Origin: Tricholoma matsutake
Taxonomy: Eukaryota; Basidiomycota; Agaricomycetes; Agaricales; Tricholomataceae
Reading direction: 5' to 3'
Length of the DNA: 64,000 nt
Assembly (NCBI GenBank): GCA_026075535.2
Contig: AP026546.1
Coordinates: 8,060,001-8,124,000, forward strand
Shown here: positions 1-12,993 of the stretch, in pieces
How positions within the stretch are numbered: the first letter of the stretch is position 1
Layout: each line of letters starts with the position of its first letter
The notes under the pieces: model-generated
The model's database searches: none
What the model was told of the DNA's origin: nothing
What the model saw: only the letters and a program-made list of their open reading frames with translations
Translations under genes and position numbers: made by a program

Positions 1-569
1 GCCGATCGCCGATCGATATTGGCACCGTCGAGATGCAAAATCCCACAGCGAAGCGACCAGTGAGCAATGCATCCTGTAAAGCGTTCTAGAGAACGAACAT
101 CCTCCGTGGACGGTGGATTTGTCAAAGTTTGCGTCTACGAGCCCCCAAGGGTCGTCGGTCCTAGCCGTGACATTCGCTGATGTTGTGAGTAATTGGATTT
201 TACTTGTGCGTTTCGGGTTTGTATGTATGAAAATGCGCCTGCCAAGTACTTTTCCTGTTCTTCTATTCAGGTGGCCACGGAAATTTCTTGAAACACTGGG
301 AAGTTGTATAAACAGTAGCATACTTATCTGGATTCTGGAACCGCGTGTTCTTCGGGTGGCTGACAGGGCACGCGGATCAAGCAAATTGATGATCATCCTG
401 TGACGCTTGTGCGTTATGCCGTGGGGTTGTATAGTGGCCCCATGGTTTCCCCACGGAGATCTAGATATCATTTGTGAAGTCCTCATGCTCGCTTCCATTT
501 AGGTGCGGCAATATAAGTGTTGCAAACGTAGGTGAGTTCCCACTGTGTAATGGCCCCTTACTTCCTCAG
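1..569. other. 5' flank of the MFS gene, no firm gene
   Basis: I see no protein here that I recognise. The first coding exon(s) of the downstream MFS transporter probably lie in this stretch. A 29-nt piece at 503-531, bounded by AG and GT, can be joined in frame to the exon starting at 570, but I found no convincing ATG to head it. An open frame at 113-403 has no recognisable similarity and is probably chance. Confidence 0.4.
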
Positions 570-2739
570 GAACTGGATCCCCAAGCGCGAGACGCGAGCT
601 GCAGCGAGACCTCTGCTTACCGTGCTGTCGGAATTGACGTGGCTCCAGTGGGCTCATTTTTGGACTGGGTATGTGTTGTAGCCAACTGATATCCTCGTTC
701 CATGTGTCAAACCAAGTTTGTTCACAACTTTTTTAGATGGCTTGCGTGGTCTTGTGACTCAATCGACTTTTTCTCGGTTTCTCTGACGATCCCGCTGCTT
801 CAGAAGCAATTCCATCAAGCCCAAGCCTCTAGCATAGTAAGTATCGCTAGGCAATCTTTCGAGTTTCAATAATTGAACAATACAAGACCACAGCTATAAC
901 GCTGACATTACTTTTCCGACCAGTTGGAGCAGTATGTTCATTTCTGGATCGAATTCTTGCTCATATCTGACGAACATGCTGTTGTGTTCTCCCAGCTGAT
1001 ATTTGGAATTATTTCCGACCGTTTCGGCAGAAGATGGCCTCTTGTAGGAAACCTCCTCCTCATCGCCGTTCTCCAACTCGGTGCTGGCTTCGTCCAGACT
1101 TTCAGCCAATTCCTCGCAGTCCGCTCCCTCTTTGGTATTGGCATGGGTGGTATTTGGGGCCTCGCCGCATCCACTTCCCTTGAGAATCTTCCCGTCGAAG
1201 CCCGTGGTATTGCTAGCGGTGTTCTCCAGCAGGGGTACGCCGTAGGCTACCTCCTCGCCGCTTGCATCAACTTGAAGCTTGTACCGGTGGTTGCAGCTGG
1301 CTGGCGCAGTCTTTTCTGGACAGCTGCCGGTATTTCCCTGTTCACAGCTTGTGTGCGGGCCGTGTTGCCTGAGAGTGAGGTGTTTTTGCGCGCCCAGGCT
1401 GCCCAGCGGGCCGGTGGGCTGGATACGGCCACAAAGACGAAGGTGTTCTTCAAGGAGACCAAGGAGATGATGAAATTGCACTGGATGATGTGTATCTATG
1501 GTGTCTTCCTTATGACTGGTACGTTCCCTTATCTTGAACATCAATATTTTAAAACTTATGTTGGCATTTGATCAGGTTTCAACTTCTTGTCGCACGGATC
1601 TCAGGTATGTTGACCGCAGAGTTATATATTTATGCCTCCTAACGTCTCGGATGTAGGACTTGTATCCCACGTATTTGCAAACTACAAAGAACTTCTCATC
1701 TCATGCAGCTACGGTTGCAACTATCATCGGTAATTGTGTAAGCGTTAACCTTCCCCAACATGCAATGTTTTTGACTTTTCTTTGCTAGGGCGCTATTGTG
1801 TAATGCCCCACTTTCCAACACTTGTACCCTGAGCTCACGAACATGTATAGCGGAGGACTTTTCGCGGGCTGGATCAGTCAGTATATTGGCCGTCGTCTCA
1901 CCATTATGTACCTACAATTGCATTTTCTCGACGGACATGGCTAATACCTAGCTTCTAGCATATTCGTGCTTCTCATAGCAAGCTTCATTCCGCTATGGAT
2001 TCTGCCAAATACCTTCGGCGGTCTGTCAGCAGGCGCATTCTGCATTCAGATCGGTGTTCAAGGTGCATGGGGCGTTGTGAGTATCTTGTTTTCCTTCATG
2101 CTTGCCTTCATCTTATGTTCAGATTCCTATCTTTCTCGCTGAAATGTCCCCCACCGCGTTCCGCGCCACATTCCCTGGTGTCATGTACCAGCTTGGTAAT
2201 GTATGTTTGGCATCTATTCTCGGGCACAGTCGCGAATTGCTTATGTGAATTGTGCAGATGGTTTCTTCGGCTGCTTCCCAGATCGAAGCCAGTACGTTCT
2301 CATTCTGTGTCGCTGGATAGTTATTCATTTATTCTATGAATTGTCTTTTCTATTGTCAGCTGGCGGTAATCACCTGAAAAAAACAATTATCAAGAACGGC
2401 AAGCCCACTGTCGTTCCAGACTATGCTACGGTACGTAATACCTTTTATCCGCTATCTATGTTTCGCTCAGCGCTCGACTAGGTTCAAGGTATCTTAATCG
2501 GTGTAGTTTCGGCATTTGTGCTTATTGTCACCGTGTTTGGACCCGAGTACGTTGCTCACGCTTCTCTGTGTGTGAGACTCCCACTGATGCTTTCCAGGAA
2601 CCATGGCTCCCATTTTGAGAAAGCGAAGACGGCGTTCGAAGAGGGTGGAGGAAGAGACGAGCTTGTAGAAGTTCCCGAGGTTTTGGCAGAAAAGAGAGAG
2701 CAAGAGTCGATCGAGGAAAATGAAAATGAGAAAGTGTAG
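570..2739 (+). CDS. MFS monocarboxylate/H+ symporter, Jen1-like (5' end not resolved)
   Basis: Predicted plasma-membrane carrier of 12 helices taking up lactate, pyruvate or related acids with protons. Exons thread in frame: 570-668, 737-836 (first helix, WLAWSCDSIDFF), 887-931, 996-1518, then from 1576 on, to the stop at 2739. Visible marks are the loop 2-3 MFS motif DRFGRRWPLVGN (about 1015-1050), the SHGSQDLYPT signature of the Jen1/SHS family (about 1590-1690), GLFAGWISQYIGRR (from about 1850) and a charged tail beginning NHGSHFEKAKTAFEEG. An 11-nt microexon (1789-1799) is needed between two helices. The frame is kept at every junction, so the gene looks intact apart from the unassigned N-terminus. 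The substrate is inferred from family; a sialate or other carboxylate carrier of the same MFS branch is the main alternative. Confidence 0.85.
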
Positions 2740-3182
2740 TCCACGTTATGTACACCGTTAATTATGTAATGTCCCATGTACACTCACTATATCTGTAGTT
2801 CGAGTTCAACATCGCTCGAGTTTGCTACACGAACAAGAGAGCATTCCAGATGAGAGCTAAGCGCTAAGCCCACGGATCGATTTGATTTTTCCAATTCTTT
2901 GAATGTATCCTATTTGAGTCAAATGCGTTATTGATTCCCAGAGAAATTATATCCATCCAAACTGACAGATCCAGGCCATGAGTAAGACTTCCCAAGTCTT
3001 AATAGTCAAGAATTGTTGTTCGACTGTCGTGGAACACTCGAGCGCCGGCCCAAACGCAACCCAAACGTGGCGAGTAGTATTTCTTTTCAACAATTCCACC
3101 TTGGCCCAAAATACAATATCATGGCGCCTGCTGATACATATTTAGACCAGTTCTCACGCCGCGCTGGGAGGAAGGAAGCTTA

Positions 3183-3213
3183 AGGAAGGAAGGAAGGAAG
3201 GAAGGAAGGAAGG
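3183..3213. repeat. (GGAA)n microsatellite
   Basis: About seven tandem GGAA units, directly beside the left arm of a short inverted repeat. Confidence 0.9.
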
Positions 3214-3217
3214 CATT

Positions 3218-3309
3218 AGAGCATATCTGCAACTGGATATCAGCCCCCAATCAGCGTATTGCGATCATAGTCAACTCCTTTTATATTCAAGTTGCAGATA
3301 GTATGCTCT
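3218..3309. repeat. Imperfect inverted repeat (hairpin)
   Basis: The left arm AGAGCATATCTGCAACT (3218-3234) is mirrored by AGTTGCAGATAGTATGCTCT (3290-3309). The arms differ only by a 3-nt insertion and are separated by about 55 nt. It could be a tiny mobile-element remnant or an RNA hairpin; nothing else supports either reading. Confidence 0.6.
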
Positions 3310-4167
3310 ACTTATTCCACTGGTATTCCCATGTTTTACATTGTACCTCCACTCACACGTTAACAATAGATTACATATTCTGCATAGATCCTCATATACA
3401 TACTCAACAAATTCAAAGGCATCGTCGCTTCAATTGAGGGGACACCTGAATTTGTTACCACGCGCCAACCGGATGCAAAGCTCAGGCTGACCAGTATGCC
3501 GTTCGCACGTTAGTTGCGCACTCCACGCTCCATCGTATTCGCTTTCATTTTTAGTAACTCCAAGCGAACTGATGTCTTAACAGCTGGCGACAGCCTGATC
3601 CTGGTTTGGGAACTTCGGGTGACAGGGACGTCCGTGTTGTTCAGTTTGTTCTCGGAGAAATTCCTACCCATTTCTACTGTGTGTTCGAATCTTTTGCCAT
3701 CCATCAAGAGATAAGTAGACTCGGATGTGTCTAATTCTCGGCGCCTTAGGCCTACCAGAACCTTGGACCAGTAACGAAATACCGATCGCCAGGATGGCTT
3801 TGATTTTATCGTGTGCAGCCACGATGCAATCTGGGCGCCTGCGTAGCATTCCAAGATGATAATCAATCACAACCAACAAACTGCCACGATGGATTGGAAA
3901 GGCGTGATGGCATGTGCGTATTGCTCGTACCAAGTCGGCTTCACAAAGGCAATGCGGATTGACGGACCTGTTCCTGCAGTCTCCTCATGATATTTAGCTG
4001 CACTGGCTATTTATAGCTGATTGGCCAGCGAGTTTCCCGTCAAAATGCTGGCATCACTCAAACGAACGTCGCAATCATGACGGTAACAGGCCTTCAAGGT
4101 CGGAGTGGCATCAGTAAGGCAGAATAGAAATACAGTTTGCATGTTGGAGACAAGACTGACCTTTCTG

Positions 4168-7100
4168 ATGTCTGGACCAAGTATACCGAGAGGAGAGACG
4201 CCATTGCCGTCTTTTCCCTCTGCCATCGACGTCTCCGAAGGATTAGAACCCGTCACTATGCCCAAAGCGCAGACTCCAGTTACCCCTAGACGCTCATCTG
4301 TTGCTCGTGTTGGTGTCGATTTCTTCGACCCTGCCGGCGTCGAGCAACTTCGTCGGGTATTAACCGAAAAGTCCAATCATGATCTTCGAACCGAGACGTC
4401 TATTCCTTCTGTCGAGCACCTCGAGTCAAAGGAGAAACAGGAATCGACCTCTTCAACAAGCTCTACCATTACATTGACAGGACTGAAGGTGGAAGATGGT
4501 TTCGACTTTGAGAAGACTTTACGCTATATCGTCAGAAAGTGAGCATTTTACCTTTGGGCTTTGGAATCGTGAGAGTATTGACTGTGCTCTAAGGCGGGAG
4601 GCAGCCCAGATCAAAGGCAGAGAACTCGGCGTGATGTTTCGCGACCTTCGAGTCAAAGGGCTTGGCGCGTCTGCTTCTTATATACCTACGTTGGGTTCGA
4701 TGTTCAACCCATCGAGTATACTTGAAGCTATTCAGAAAGCTCGTCACCCATCTGTTCGGGATCTTCTTAGCGGATTCGAAGGTGCAGTCCGTCCAGGAGA
4801 GATGGTTTGTAAGTCCTCAACTTTAAACCGTGTGCACTCGTTGACTGGCATACTATTAGTGGTTTTGGGGATGCCGGGTGCTGGCTGTTCAACATTTCTG
4901 AAGACACTAGCGAACTTACGTGAAGAGTACTATGCTGTTGAAGGGAGCGTGTATTATGACTCGATCTCCCCTGAAGATCTCAAAAACCACTTCCGTGGTG
5001 ATGTCCAGTATTGCCCAGAAGACGACGTCCACTTTCCCACTCTTACTGTTGATCAGACACTGGCCTTTTCTGCGAAGACTCGGACACCGCATGTGCGCAT
5101 AGAGCATACCAAGGAGGAGTATATGAAGCTCATCACTGACATCGTCATTACGGTGTTTGGCCTTAATCATGCCAGAAAGACACCTGTTGGCGATGCAGCT
5201 ATCCGTGGCATCAGTGGCGGGGAAAAGAAACGAGTGTCCATTGCCGAGGCATTGGCAACTAGATGCTGCATTACGTCTTGGGATAAGTCAGTCATCTCCT
5301 GACGATCTCCATACTTTGTTTCTAAGCAGAACTCTTTTGCTCTGAAGCTCAACGAGAGGTCTCGACTCCAGTACAGCTCTGGAATTCGTTCGAGCTCTGC
5401 GTATCGCTACAGATACATTCAGACTATCCTCAATCCTTTGTCTCTATCAAGCCGGAGAATCCCTGTATCGTCATTTTGACAAGGTTTGCGTGATTTACGA
5501 GGGTCGGATGGCATACTACGGTCCCGCGAATCAGGCTAGACAATATTTCATAGATATGGGGCAAGTCTCTTTGAAACCTCCCAGGTTTTGTGCGAAATCT
5601 GACATCACCCTTGCGTCACCCAGGTACGAACCGGCCAACCGACAAACGACTGCTGAATTCCTGGTCTCTGTAACAAATCCCAATGGACGCATCTCACCTG
5701 CTGGCGTTACGGCAATACCCCGAACGGCAGTAGAATTCGCAGACTACTTCAAGAAGTCGGAACAAGGCCGTGCTAACAGGGCTGATACGGATTCATATTA
5801 CTCTGAATTCGTTGGCAAGCCTAAGAGGGCATCAGCGTATATTGAGAGTGCCCAAGGAGAGCATGCGAACGGATTCAAAAAGGAGAGGTAGATATTTCAT
5901 TATTCTACGCTCCCGGCGATCTAATGTTCTCCGATAGCCCATATCTGATCACTATTCCCATGCAGGCTCGAGCTGTGATGCTTAGGCGTTTGCAGATACT
6001 CATGGGTGATAAACTTGTTACTGGATTGACTCTCTTGTAAGTGCGCTGGTTCAGCTATCTACTTTGTTTGACAATTCTCTTTTCAGCTCCTTTGTATTCC
6101 AAGCACTCATTGTTGGCAGTGTGTATTTTAAGTCTCCACATGCTACATCCGCATACTTCTCGCGTGGTGGTGTCTTATTCTTGTGCGTATATTCACTATT
6201 AGCCTAGATTTTTCTAAAACATCTTTTAGTGCACTGCTGTTCGCTGCGCTCACTGCTATGTCTGAAATTTCTGGATTATATAAGCAACGTCCAATCATCC
6301 ATAGGCATAAGAATGCCGCACTTTATCACCCATTCGTAGAAGCCTTGGCCCTCACTCTAGTTGACGTGCCCATCACATTCGTCACTAGTGGCGTATTTGG
6401 CGTTGTCCTATATTTCATGGTTGGCCTTCAACGATCGGCGGTGAGTGCTTTCCAACTAATTATACTACTTGCACTGATGCATGGCAAACAGAGTCAATTC
6501 TTGTTCGTAACAGCTGCCTTATTTGACCATCTTTCGTGCTAATCGTCTACTTAGTATATTTATGCTCTTCCTCTTTGTCATGGCACTCGCTACGAAAGCG
6601 TGGTTCCGTGGACTTGCCGCGGCATGCAAATCTGAAGCAATGGCACAGACATTTGCAGGTATATCTGTGCTCGTAATGGTTATCTACACTGGTAAATGGC
6701 CCCTGCATCAAGCATAGTTCAGCGCTGACAGTGCTTAGGTTACGTTATTCCCAAACCGTCAATGATCGGAGCACTGCGTTGGCTAACGTACATCAACGTG
6801 AGTTCGGCTATTATCGACCACAGGATTTTCTAATGGCTTTATGGTCGCCATAGCCAATTCGATACGGGTACGTGCTCACCTCTAATCCTCTCTAGTGTCA
6901 TAACAGAATTGAATGCCTAGGTTTGAGGTGCTATTGACAAATGAGTTCCGTACTCTGAGGGGTGTTTGCTCCAGCCTTGTGCCTCAGGGCCCCGGCTATG
7001 AAGCTGTTCAGCTGGCCAACCAGGTCTGTACGACGGTAGGATCCCTCCCTGGTCAATCCTTCGTAGACGGTGCTCGGTTCGCTCAGTTGTCCTATGGGTA

Positions 7101-10100
7101 TTCATTCTCGCATACCTGGATGGTATGGCGATTATCTCTCAGTGTCGGAATTTAATTTGAATCACTCGATGTATAGAACTTTGGTATCGTCATCGGCTTT
7201 AGTGTTGGCTTCGTCATCGCGCTTCTTGTCCTCACCGAATTCAACACCTCCGTCGCCGGTGAGACATCGGCACTGCTATTCAAACGAGGATCCACAACAA
7301 AGGTCATACAATCACCCGATAACTCTGATGAAGAAATGTTGCAACTCCAGGAAAAAATAGCACTTAGCGGTACCAACACCAAGGTAGACACCGAAAAGAA
7401 ACCTCAATATGCACCAACGGATATCTTCTCATGGCAACACATTGACTACACTGTGCCCATATCGGGTCACCAAGACAGGCAATTATTGTCTAATATCTCG
7501 GGATATGTAGCCCCTGGGAAACTAACTGCGTTGATGGGCGAATCTGGTGCGGGAAAAACCACACTTCTGAATGTTCTTGCTCAGCGCGTCAATGTTGGTG
7601 TTGTGAATGGTGACATATTTGTTAACGGTCAAAGCCTTCCGATGGACTTCCAATCGCAGACGTACGTGCATGACCTGTCTAGATAAGAACATTTCCTGAC
7701 CACTTGGAACTGATGCAGCGGTTACTGCCAACAGTCGGATACTCATCTCTCAACCGCTACTGTCCGAGAAGCTCTGCTTTTCTCCGCCAAATTACGCCAA
7801 CCTACTTCGGTTCCAATCGCAGAAAAAGAAGCATAGTGAGACCTTACCTTTTATTAGCCAGTGTGACTGTTTACCCTCATGTCTTAGTGTTGAAAAGTGT
7901 TTGAGAATGTGTGGACTCGAAGCTTATGCCGATGCTTCTGTTGGCTCTTTAGGCGTTGAGTTTCGGAAACGAACCACGATTGGTGTTGAATTAGCGGCCA
8001 AAGTGAGTCTAACATGAATGTATGCCGGTTGCTTCCTCCTGATGATGTTTCTAGCCGAAATTGCTGCTTTTCTTGGATGAACCGACGTCAGGACTTGATT
8101 CGCAGAGCGCTTGGAGTATTATATCGTTCCTGAGAAGTCTTGCTGACAATGGTCAAGCAATTCTGTGCACGTGTGTACAGTTTCGTTTTGCGGTTCTTGA
8201 TCATATCTGACACTGTTACAGGATCCATCAGGTACCGTTCCTCTATTTGTTTCCTTTTCTCTGCAGATCCTCCTCATCACATGTTCGATACAGCCTTCTG
8301 CTGAACTCTTCCAGGTTTGTCTAATTGCTGGATTCTTGTTGCTTACCCTATAACCACATCTCTAGGTATTCGACAAACTGCTCCTTCTGCGCAAAGGCGG
8401 TCAGACTGTTTATTTTGGTGACCTGGGCCACAACACATCGACACTCATCGACTACTTGGAGAGCAATGGTTCCCGCAAATGTCAGCCAGACGAGAATCCG
8501 TACGTTGTGTCACACTTCTGAATTCTCAACCCTCACTGCCTCCAGTGCCGAGTTTATGCTCGACGTCATCGGTGCCGGAGCAACTGCAACCAGCGAACAA
8601 GACTGGCATCAAATTTGGAGTGCATCCAAGACAGCAGCTGAGCTGCAAAGGGATTTGGACAACATCCACTCTGAAGGTCGCAATTGTCCACCAGTCGAGG
8701 CTATCATCCATTCCCAGTTCGTGACACCATGGCTGTACCAGACTGGTCAACTCCTGAAACGCGATGCAGAGGCCCATTGGCGAGATCCGAATTATCTGAT
8801 CGCAAAACTAGCCCTCAATATCTTCGGAGGCCTCTTCACTGGTTTCACATTCTTCCACTCACAAGACAGCCAACAAGGGACCCAGAACAAACTTTTTGTT
8901 CGTATTTTAGTTTTCTTGCGAAATGATTGCTCATCAGCAACGGTTTCGTAGGCGATCTTCATCGCGACCGTCCTTAGGTATGATCTATAAATCTACGAAT
9001 TTACGTTATAGATACTCATGTCGCACTCAAGTGTTCCGCTTGCGAACCAGTTGCAAATTCCGTACATTTACATGAGGACAATTTATGAGGTTCGCGAGCG
9101 TCCGAGTCGTGTGTACAGCTGGACAGCACTCCTCTCATCCCAGATCTTGTCCGAATTACCTTGGAATATTCTTGGGTCCTCGATATTCTTTCTCTGTTGG
9201 TACTGGACCGTTGGCTTTGACTCCTCCCGAGCTGGATACACGTACCTCATGTACGGCGTTGTGTTCCCTCTGTATTATACGACAATAGGACAGGTGCGTC
9301 AAGTTTCATACTCTTTACTCCCTTCTGACGCTTTCCTGAAGGCTGTGGCTTCAGTGTCACCTACAGCGGAAATTGCGGCTATTCTGTTTTCACTATTGTT
9401 CACCTTCGTGATTGTATTGTGAGTATCTTGCTAGAAATCTTCTCTCGCACATGTCCGACATTAAGCAATCAATAGCAATGGAGTTTTGCAGCCATTCAGG
9501 GTACTGGGCTGGTGGCAATGGATGTAAGTAATCAAATGAACTAGACGTGTCTGCATAAATCATTGATAATGATAATTTCTCTAGGCATCGTCTTTCCCCT
9601 TTCTCGTATCTGATAGAAGGTATATTAGGTCAAGGTATGTTTCTCCTCGCGGGTCCAAATGGCTTCTCATAAGATGACTTGTCAGCTATCGGTCGACAAC
9701 AAGTCAACTGTTCACCGATCGAGTTCGTCAATATAACACCTCCATCTGGGCAGTCATGTGGCCAGTATATGACCCCATTTATATCTCGTGTGGGCGGCTA
9801 CCTGACCAACCCTAATGCAACCTCTTCCTGCCAATTCTGCACTGTACGCACGACAGACGAGCTCATCGGAACCAACTTTGATATATTTTATAACCATCGT
9901 TGGCGGAATTTGGGGTTCATGATGGTATACATAACGTTTAACGTCTGTTTCTTCATTCTAAGACCGTCTTACACCGACTGATTTCGGCATAACAACCTAG
10001 GTATTCTGCGTTTTCGCCCTGACGTATTTATTCCGTATTCGCACTGGGAGCCTCCTCCCATCCTTCAGACGAATCAAGAAGACAAACGCTAGATATGCCA

Positions 10101-10144
10101 CGGACTTGTCACGCACTTCTTCTACCCAGATACGAAACACATAA
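4168..10144 (+). CDS. Full-size PDR-type ABC transporter (ABCG), (NBD-TMD)x2
   Basis: Predicted plasma-membrane ATP-driven exporter of drugs, lipids or metabolites (PDR5/CDR1/BFR1 family). Order: N-tail; NBD1 with the PDR-type Walker [10 protein letters not shown] (Cys for the usual Lys, about 4868-4895), signature [10 protein letters not shown] (about 5209), and Walker B WDN|STRGLD split by an intron at 5287-5347; six-helix TMD1 (about 5938-7260); NBD2 with canonical Walker [10 protein letters not shown] (7537-7563), the degenerate PDR signature [16 protein letters not shown] (about 7957) and Walker [15 protein letters not shown] (about 8062); TMD2 (about 8730-10040) with a Cys-containing final loop. 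The junctions I checked keep frame, so it looks functional. The start is set at the ATG at 4168; an in-frame ATG at 4105 is the alternative. One intron (5561-5623) appears to be GC-AG. The substrate cannot be read from sequence. Confidence 0.93.
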
Positions 10145-10302
10145 CGCGATAGAGTATAATAAAGAGACGCATAGATATTTACAACAAGAATAACATAATG
10201 CTTAGATACTGAGAATGAGACAGTTGAAACGGTTGAACGTAGACGATAAATGGAAAAAAAAAAGATAGCTGTCGTAATATGTATGACCCACCGAGTAAGG
10301 TT

Positions 10303-11185
10303 CTAGAAGATGTAACCAGTGCCCTTGCTCCTTATTTCTCTCTGGGTGAACGCGCTCTCCCTTGGAAAGTTGCCACCAATTGGGAGCATTGCGTCCGTCC
10401 TCGTTTGTATTACCGGCATGCGTATACTGACATTGGATCCAGGGGACTCGTGAGGGAGCACAAGCGCCTTTGAAGGCACCGGAATTCGTGAAGACAGACT
10501 CGCGATCGTACTGGAGGGCGAGAGAAGTGTGCTTTCCGAGATGGACACTGATCGCGCAACCATCTGTGGGCGGAGGGTCGACATCGTGGGTGATAATGTT
10601 GGTCCGGAGACGGAGCGGAGGGAAATACGGCGTGCGGGCACAAAAATCCGCGGTACGGACAACATGCGCTCTTGTCTTGATGGTACGCATTCCAGAGGAG
10701 GACGGGTGAGGGGAGAGGAGACGGTGGGTGAGAACTGATCGGGAGTGGTTACGGTGTAAATGGGTGGGGGAGTGACAGGTGCGATGTGTGGAACTAGCGA
10801 GCTGCGAGCGAAAAAAGTGGATAATGAGAATCGGTGGTACGCTTCTGACCTCCTTTGAGAGGAATCCTTGACGTTGTGAGGTCGGTGGTTGCCTTCCGTA
10901 TCAGCGAATCTCCCCCGTGAGCTCCGTCGCATCCAGTTAAGAAGAGAGGCCTGCTCGCCCTGGTTCTCGATTGAATGGAGGCCTGTGTCAATATCTTTGG
11001 ATCGTCTAGCCGCAGGTGCAATGACGGTCTTATCCAGCAAGATGGGTGAAATGAAAAACCACAAGAAAACGATGAAGAGGAGGGCTGGGATCAGGAGAGT
11101 GATGACTTTACAAGTATTCAACGACTCTAATCAACATGCGAGTTCGAAATAGCAAGTAAAGATACTCACGACCTAGGTGGTCCAT
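10303..11185 (-). CDS. Single-pass membrane protein with Ser/Pro/Thr-rich tail, unknown function
   Basis: Two exons: 11170-11185 (ATG in an 11183-11185 context) and 10303-11126, joined by a GTGAGT...AG intron, giving about 279 residues in one frame. Residues about 11-33 form a strong hydrophobic segment (VITLLIPALLFIVFLWFF) that would act as a signal anchor. The rest is low-complexity, rich in Ser, Pro, Thr and Arg, with no domain I recognise. It converges on the ABC gene, leaving about 160 bases between the two stop codons. The two-exon model rests on splice signals and frame only; there is no family match, so it is a hypothetical protein. Confidence 0.5.
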
Positions 11186-12993
11186 GGTTCGCGTCACGTT
11201 GATCTTTTGCTTACTGGCAATGGGCTACAGAACGTAAGGACACAGCCGACGCTGCAAGTCGACGTCAATTCACCAAGACGAGTGTTGACCTGTAATGATC
11301 GTTATTCTGAAGGAGTGTATTATGCGGAATGTGAGGAGAAAAGTGGGAGGTGGACACAGGAGAGCGAAGAAGAGAAGTATCCAGGCGGCTGACCTCGAAC
11401 ATTACCACTGGCATTTTGTTTTTGGCGAATACAACCAGAACCAAACAATACATTTGACACGATAGGCTTCGTTACCCTTTGAAAGAGGATAAACCAAGTT
11501 CGTTTGTTTTATCGAGGCATGAAGAGAACAAAGCATCGGAAAGATTGCCTAGCCCACATCCGGACAGGCCTTAAAGGTGAGGAGCCATCGCTAGGGAGCC
11601 CTTAGGTTTGGAATCCGTTGCAAACACCTAGGTACACAGACCAGAAAACTTCAGCGATTCGGATCCCCTGGATTCCAGCCTTGGTCGACCAACGACACTA
11701 TCGGTGTCTCCGAAAACGATGAAGTTGAACACAGCAATACTGCCGTCGTCAGACTAGAGTAGTTATAACTATAGGGTCCTGGAAATTGTACACATTGTAC
11801 ACTTGACGGTTTATCGATATCAATGATTGGAAAGAAGAACATGTGTTGTGTGTGGGAGACGCGCAAGAGACGCGTGACTCCGAGTCGAACTCAGTTTAGT
11901 CGTCTTTCTACTATCATAGCGTTGGAGAACACTCCCTGAACCCTTCCGAATCTTGGCCGATTCCTGGTCGAATATCCCCCTCAAAACTGATATGTCAATA
12001 GGGGCCAGGAAAGATCATTGTTACGGGTGTGTTTCTCGTTTTTAGCACCCTCGCCAAGCAAGCGACCTTTGTCATTGGGTCCTATTGGAGCAGCTATATC
12101 TAATAACATTGGATGGCTGTACACCTCTTCAATCGTATAGGGTCTTGAATTGGTACAAGCGCGGAATAGCTGGACGCTTGTTCAGAATACTCTCTAAATG
12201 ACCTGGTTGAGCCTTGGACGTGCCGATTTCGACGACAATCCGGAACCGCGATCATGTCCGCGCCGTACCTTCCTGCCTTGACGGTCCTTCATTTTCGTAA
12301 TGACTCTCGACTGACCACAAATGACCTATTTGGCTTTCGTTCTCATCATCCCAATATACTATCATTCACGTTGGAGCATACGACTCGGGATTCCCTGGAG
12401 GCTCTGAAGCAGACACAACACCGATGACACTAATATCGCACCATTGACGGCGCCAGTCCTATACATTCTAACTATCGTGAAATTGAATGATCGCAATACA
12501 GTGCTCCTGAAAAATATATGCTCTGGAATGCTTCTAGTTCGAATCAAGACTCCCGTCGCTTCATTCGCAAATTTTGTTGCATTTTCCTAAAATATTTTTC
12601 GTTCGAATTTCTGGACGGCTTCTGCACAAGCTACGTGATACCAATATAGCTGTCAGCCCTTCTATGGTTTTTCCGAACAGCTTTATTACTATAAATTGGT
12701 AGAGGAAATGGAAGGACGACAGCCTCGACGTTGAACGAATTTAAATCGATTTGTCAATCATATATCACCGTGACAAATTAGGTGAATGCATCGAATCGTG
12801 TTATCATACTCTAGACAGTTACATGGGTCGCAAGAAACAACGACATGGCAACCGAGAACGCATCCATGTATTTTAGCGAAAAAAAGTGGGTAATGTCTTT
12901 GTACCCGTTCTCAAGAGACAAGTTCGTGTTGCGTGCATAAGTTTAAACGTGCTGCAAGAAAGAAGGAAGGAAAGATCGACAAAAGAAGCTTTT
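11186..12993. other. Intergenic region, nothing recognised
   Basis: About 1.8 kb between two minus-strand genes, so it contains the promoter of the membrane-protein gene and the 3' flank of the tetraspanin gene. I see no long open frame with credible composition, no transposon termini and no tRNA. GTTCGA-like pentamers occur near 11890 and 12540 but lack tRNA arms. Confidence 0.4.

Larger units (their letters stand above)
2740..4167. other. Intergenic region, no firm gene
   Basis: Between two plus-strand transporter genes. It holds a GGAA microsatellite and a short inverted repeat (listed separately). Minus-strand open frames at 3510-3866 and 3664-3933 match nothing I know and overlap each other in different frames, so I do not call them genes. 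The promoter of the ABC gene should lie near 3900-4160; no clear TATA box stands out. Confidence 0.4.

Noticed and set aside
113..403. 96-codon plus-strand open frame as the N-terminus of the MFS transporter
   Set aside because: It does not join in frame to the recognisable exons and has no transporter-like sequence.
894..1544. 216-codon minus-strand open frame over the MFS exon
   Set aside because: It is the antisense shadow of a conserved coding exon.
924..1571. Reading the MFS exon from the ATG at 924
   Set aside because: The first 24 codons are an intron (932-995); splicing instead joins LLFRPVGA to LIFGIISDRFGRR.
3510..3933. Minus-strand open frames upstream of the ABC gene
   Set aside because: They overlap in different frames, match no family I know and lie in an ordinary intergenic region; probably chance.
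11880..11960. Possible tRNA (GAGTTCGACTC on the minus strand)
   Set aside because: The T-arm-like hairpin is present, but no D-arm, anticodon arm or 7-bp acceptor stem can be paired around it.
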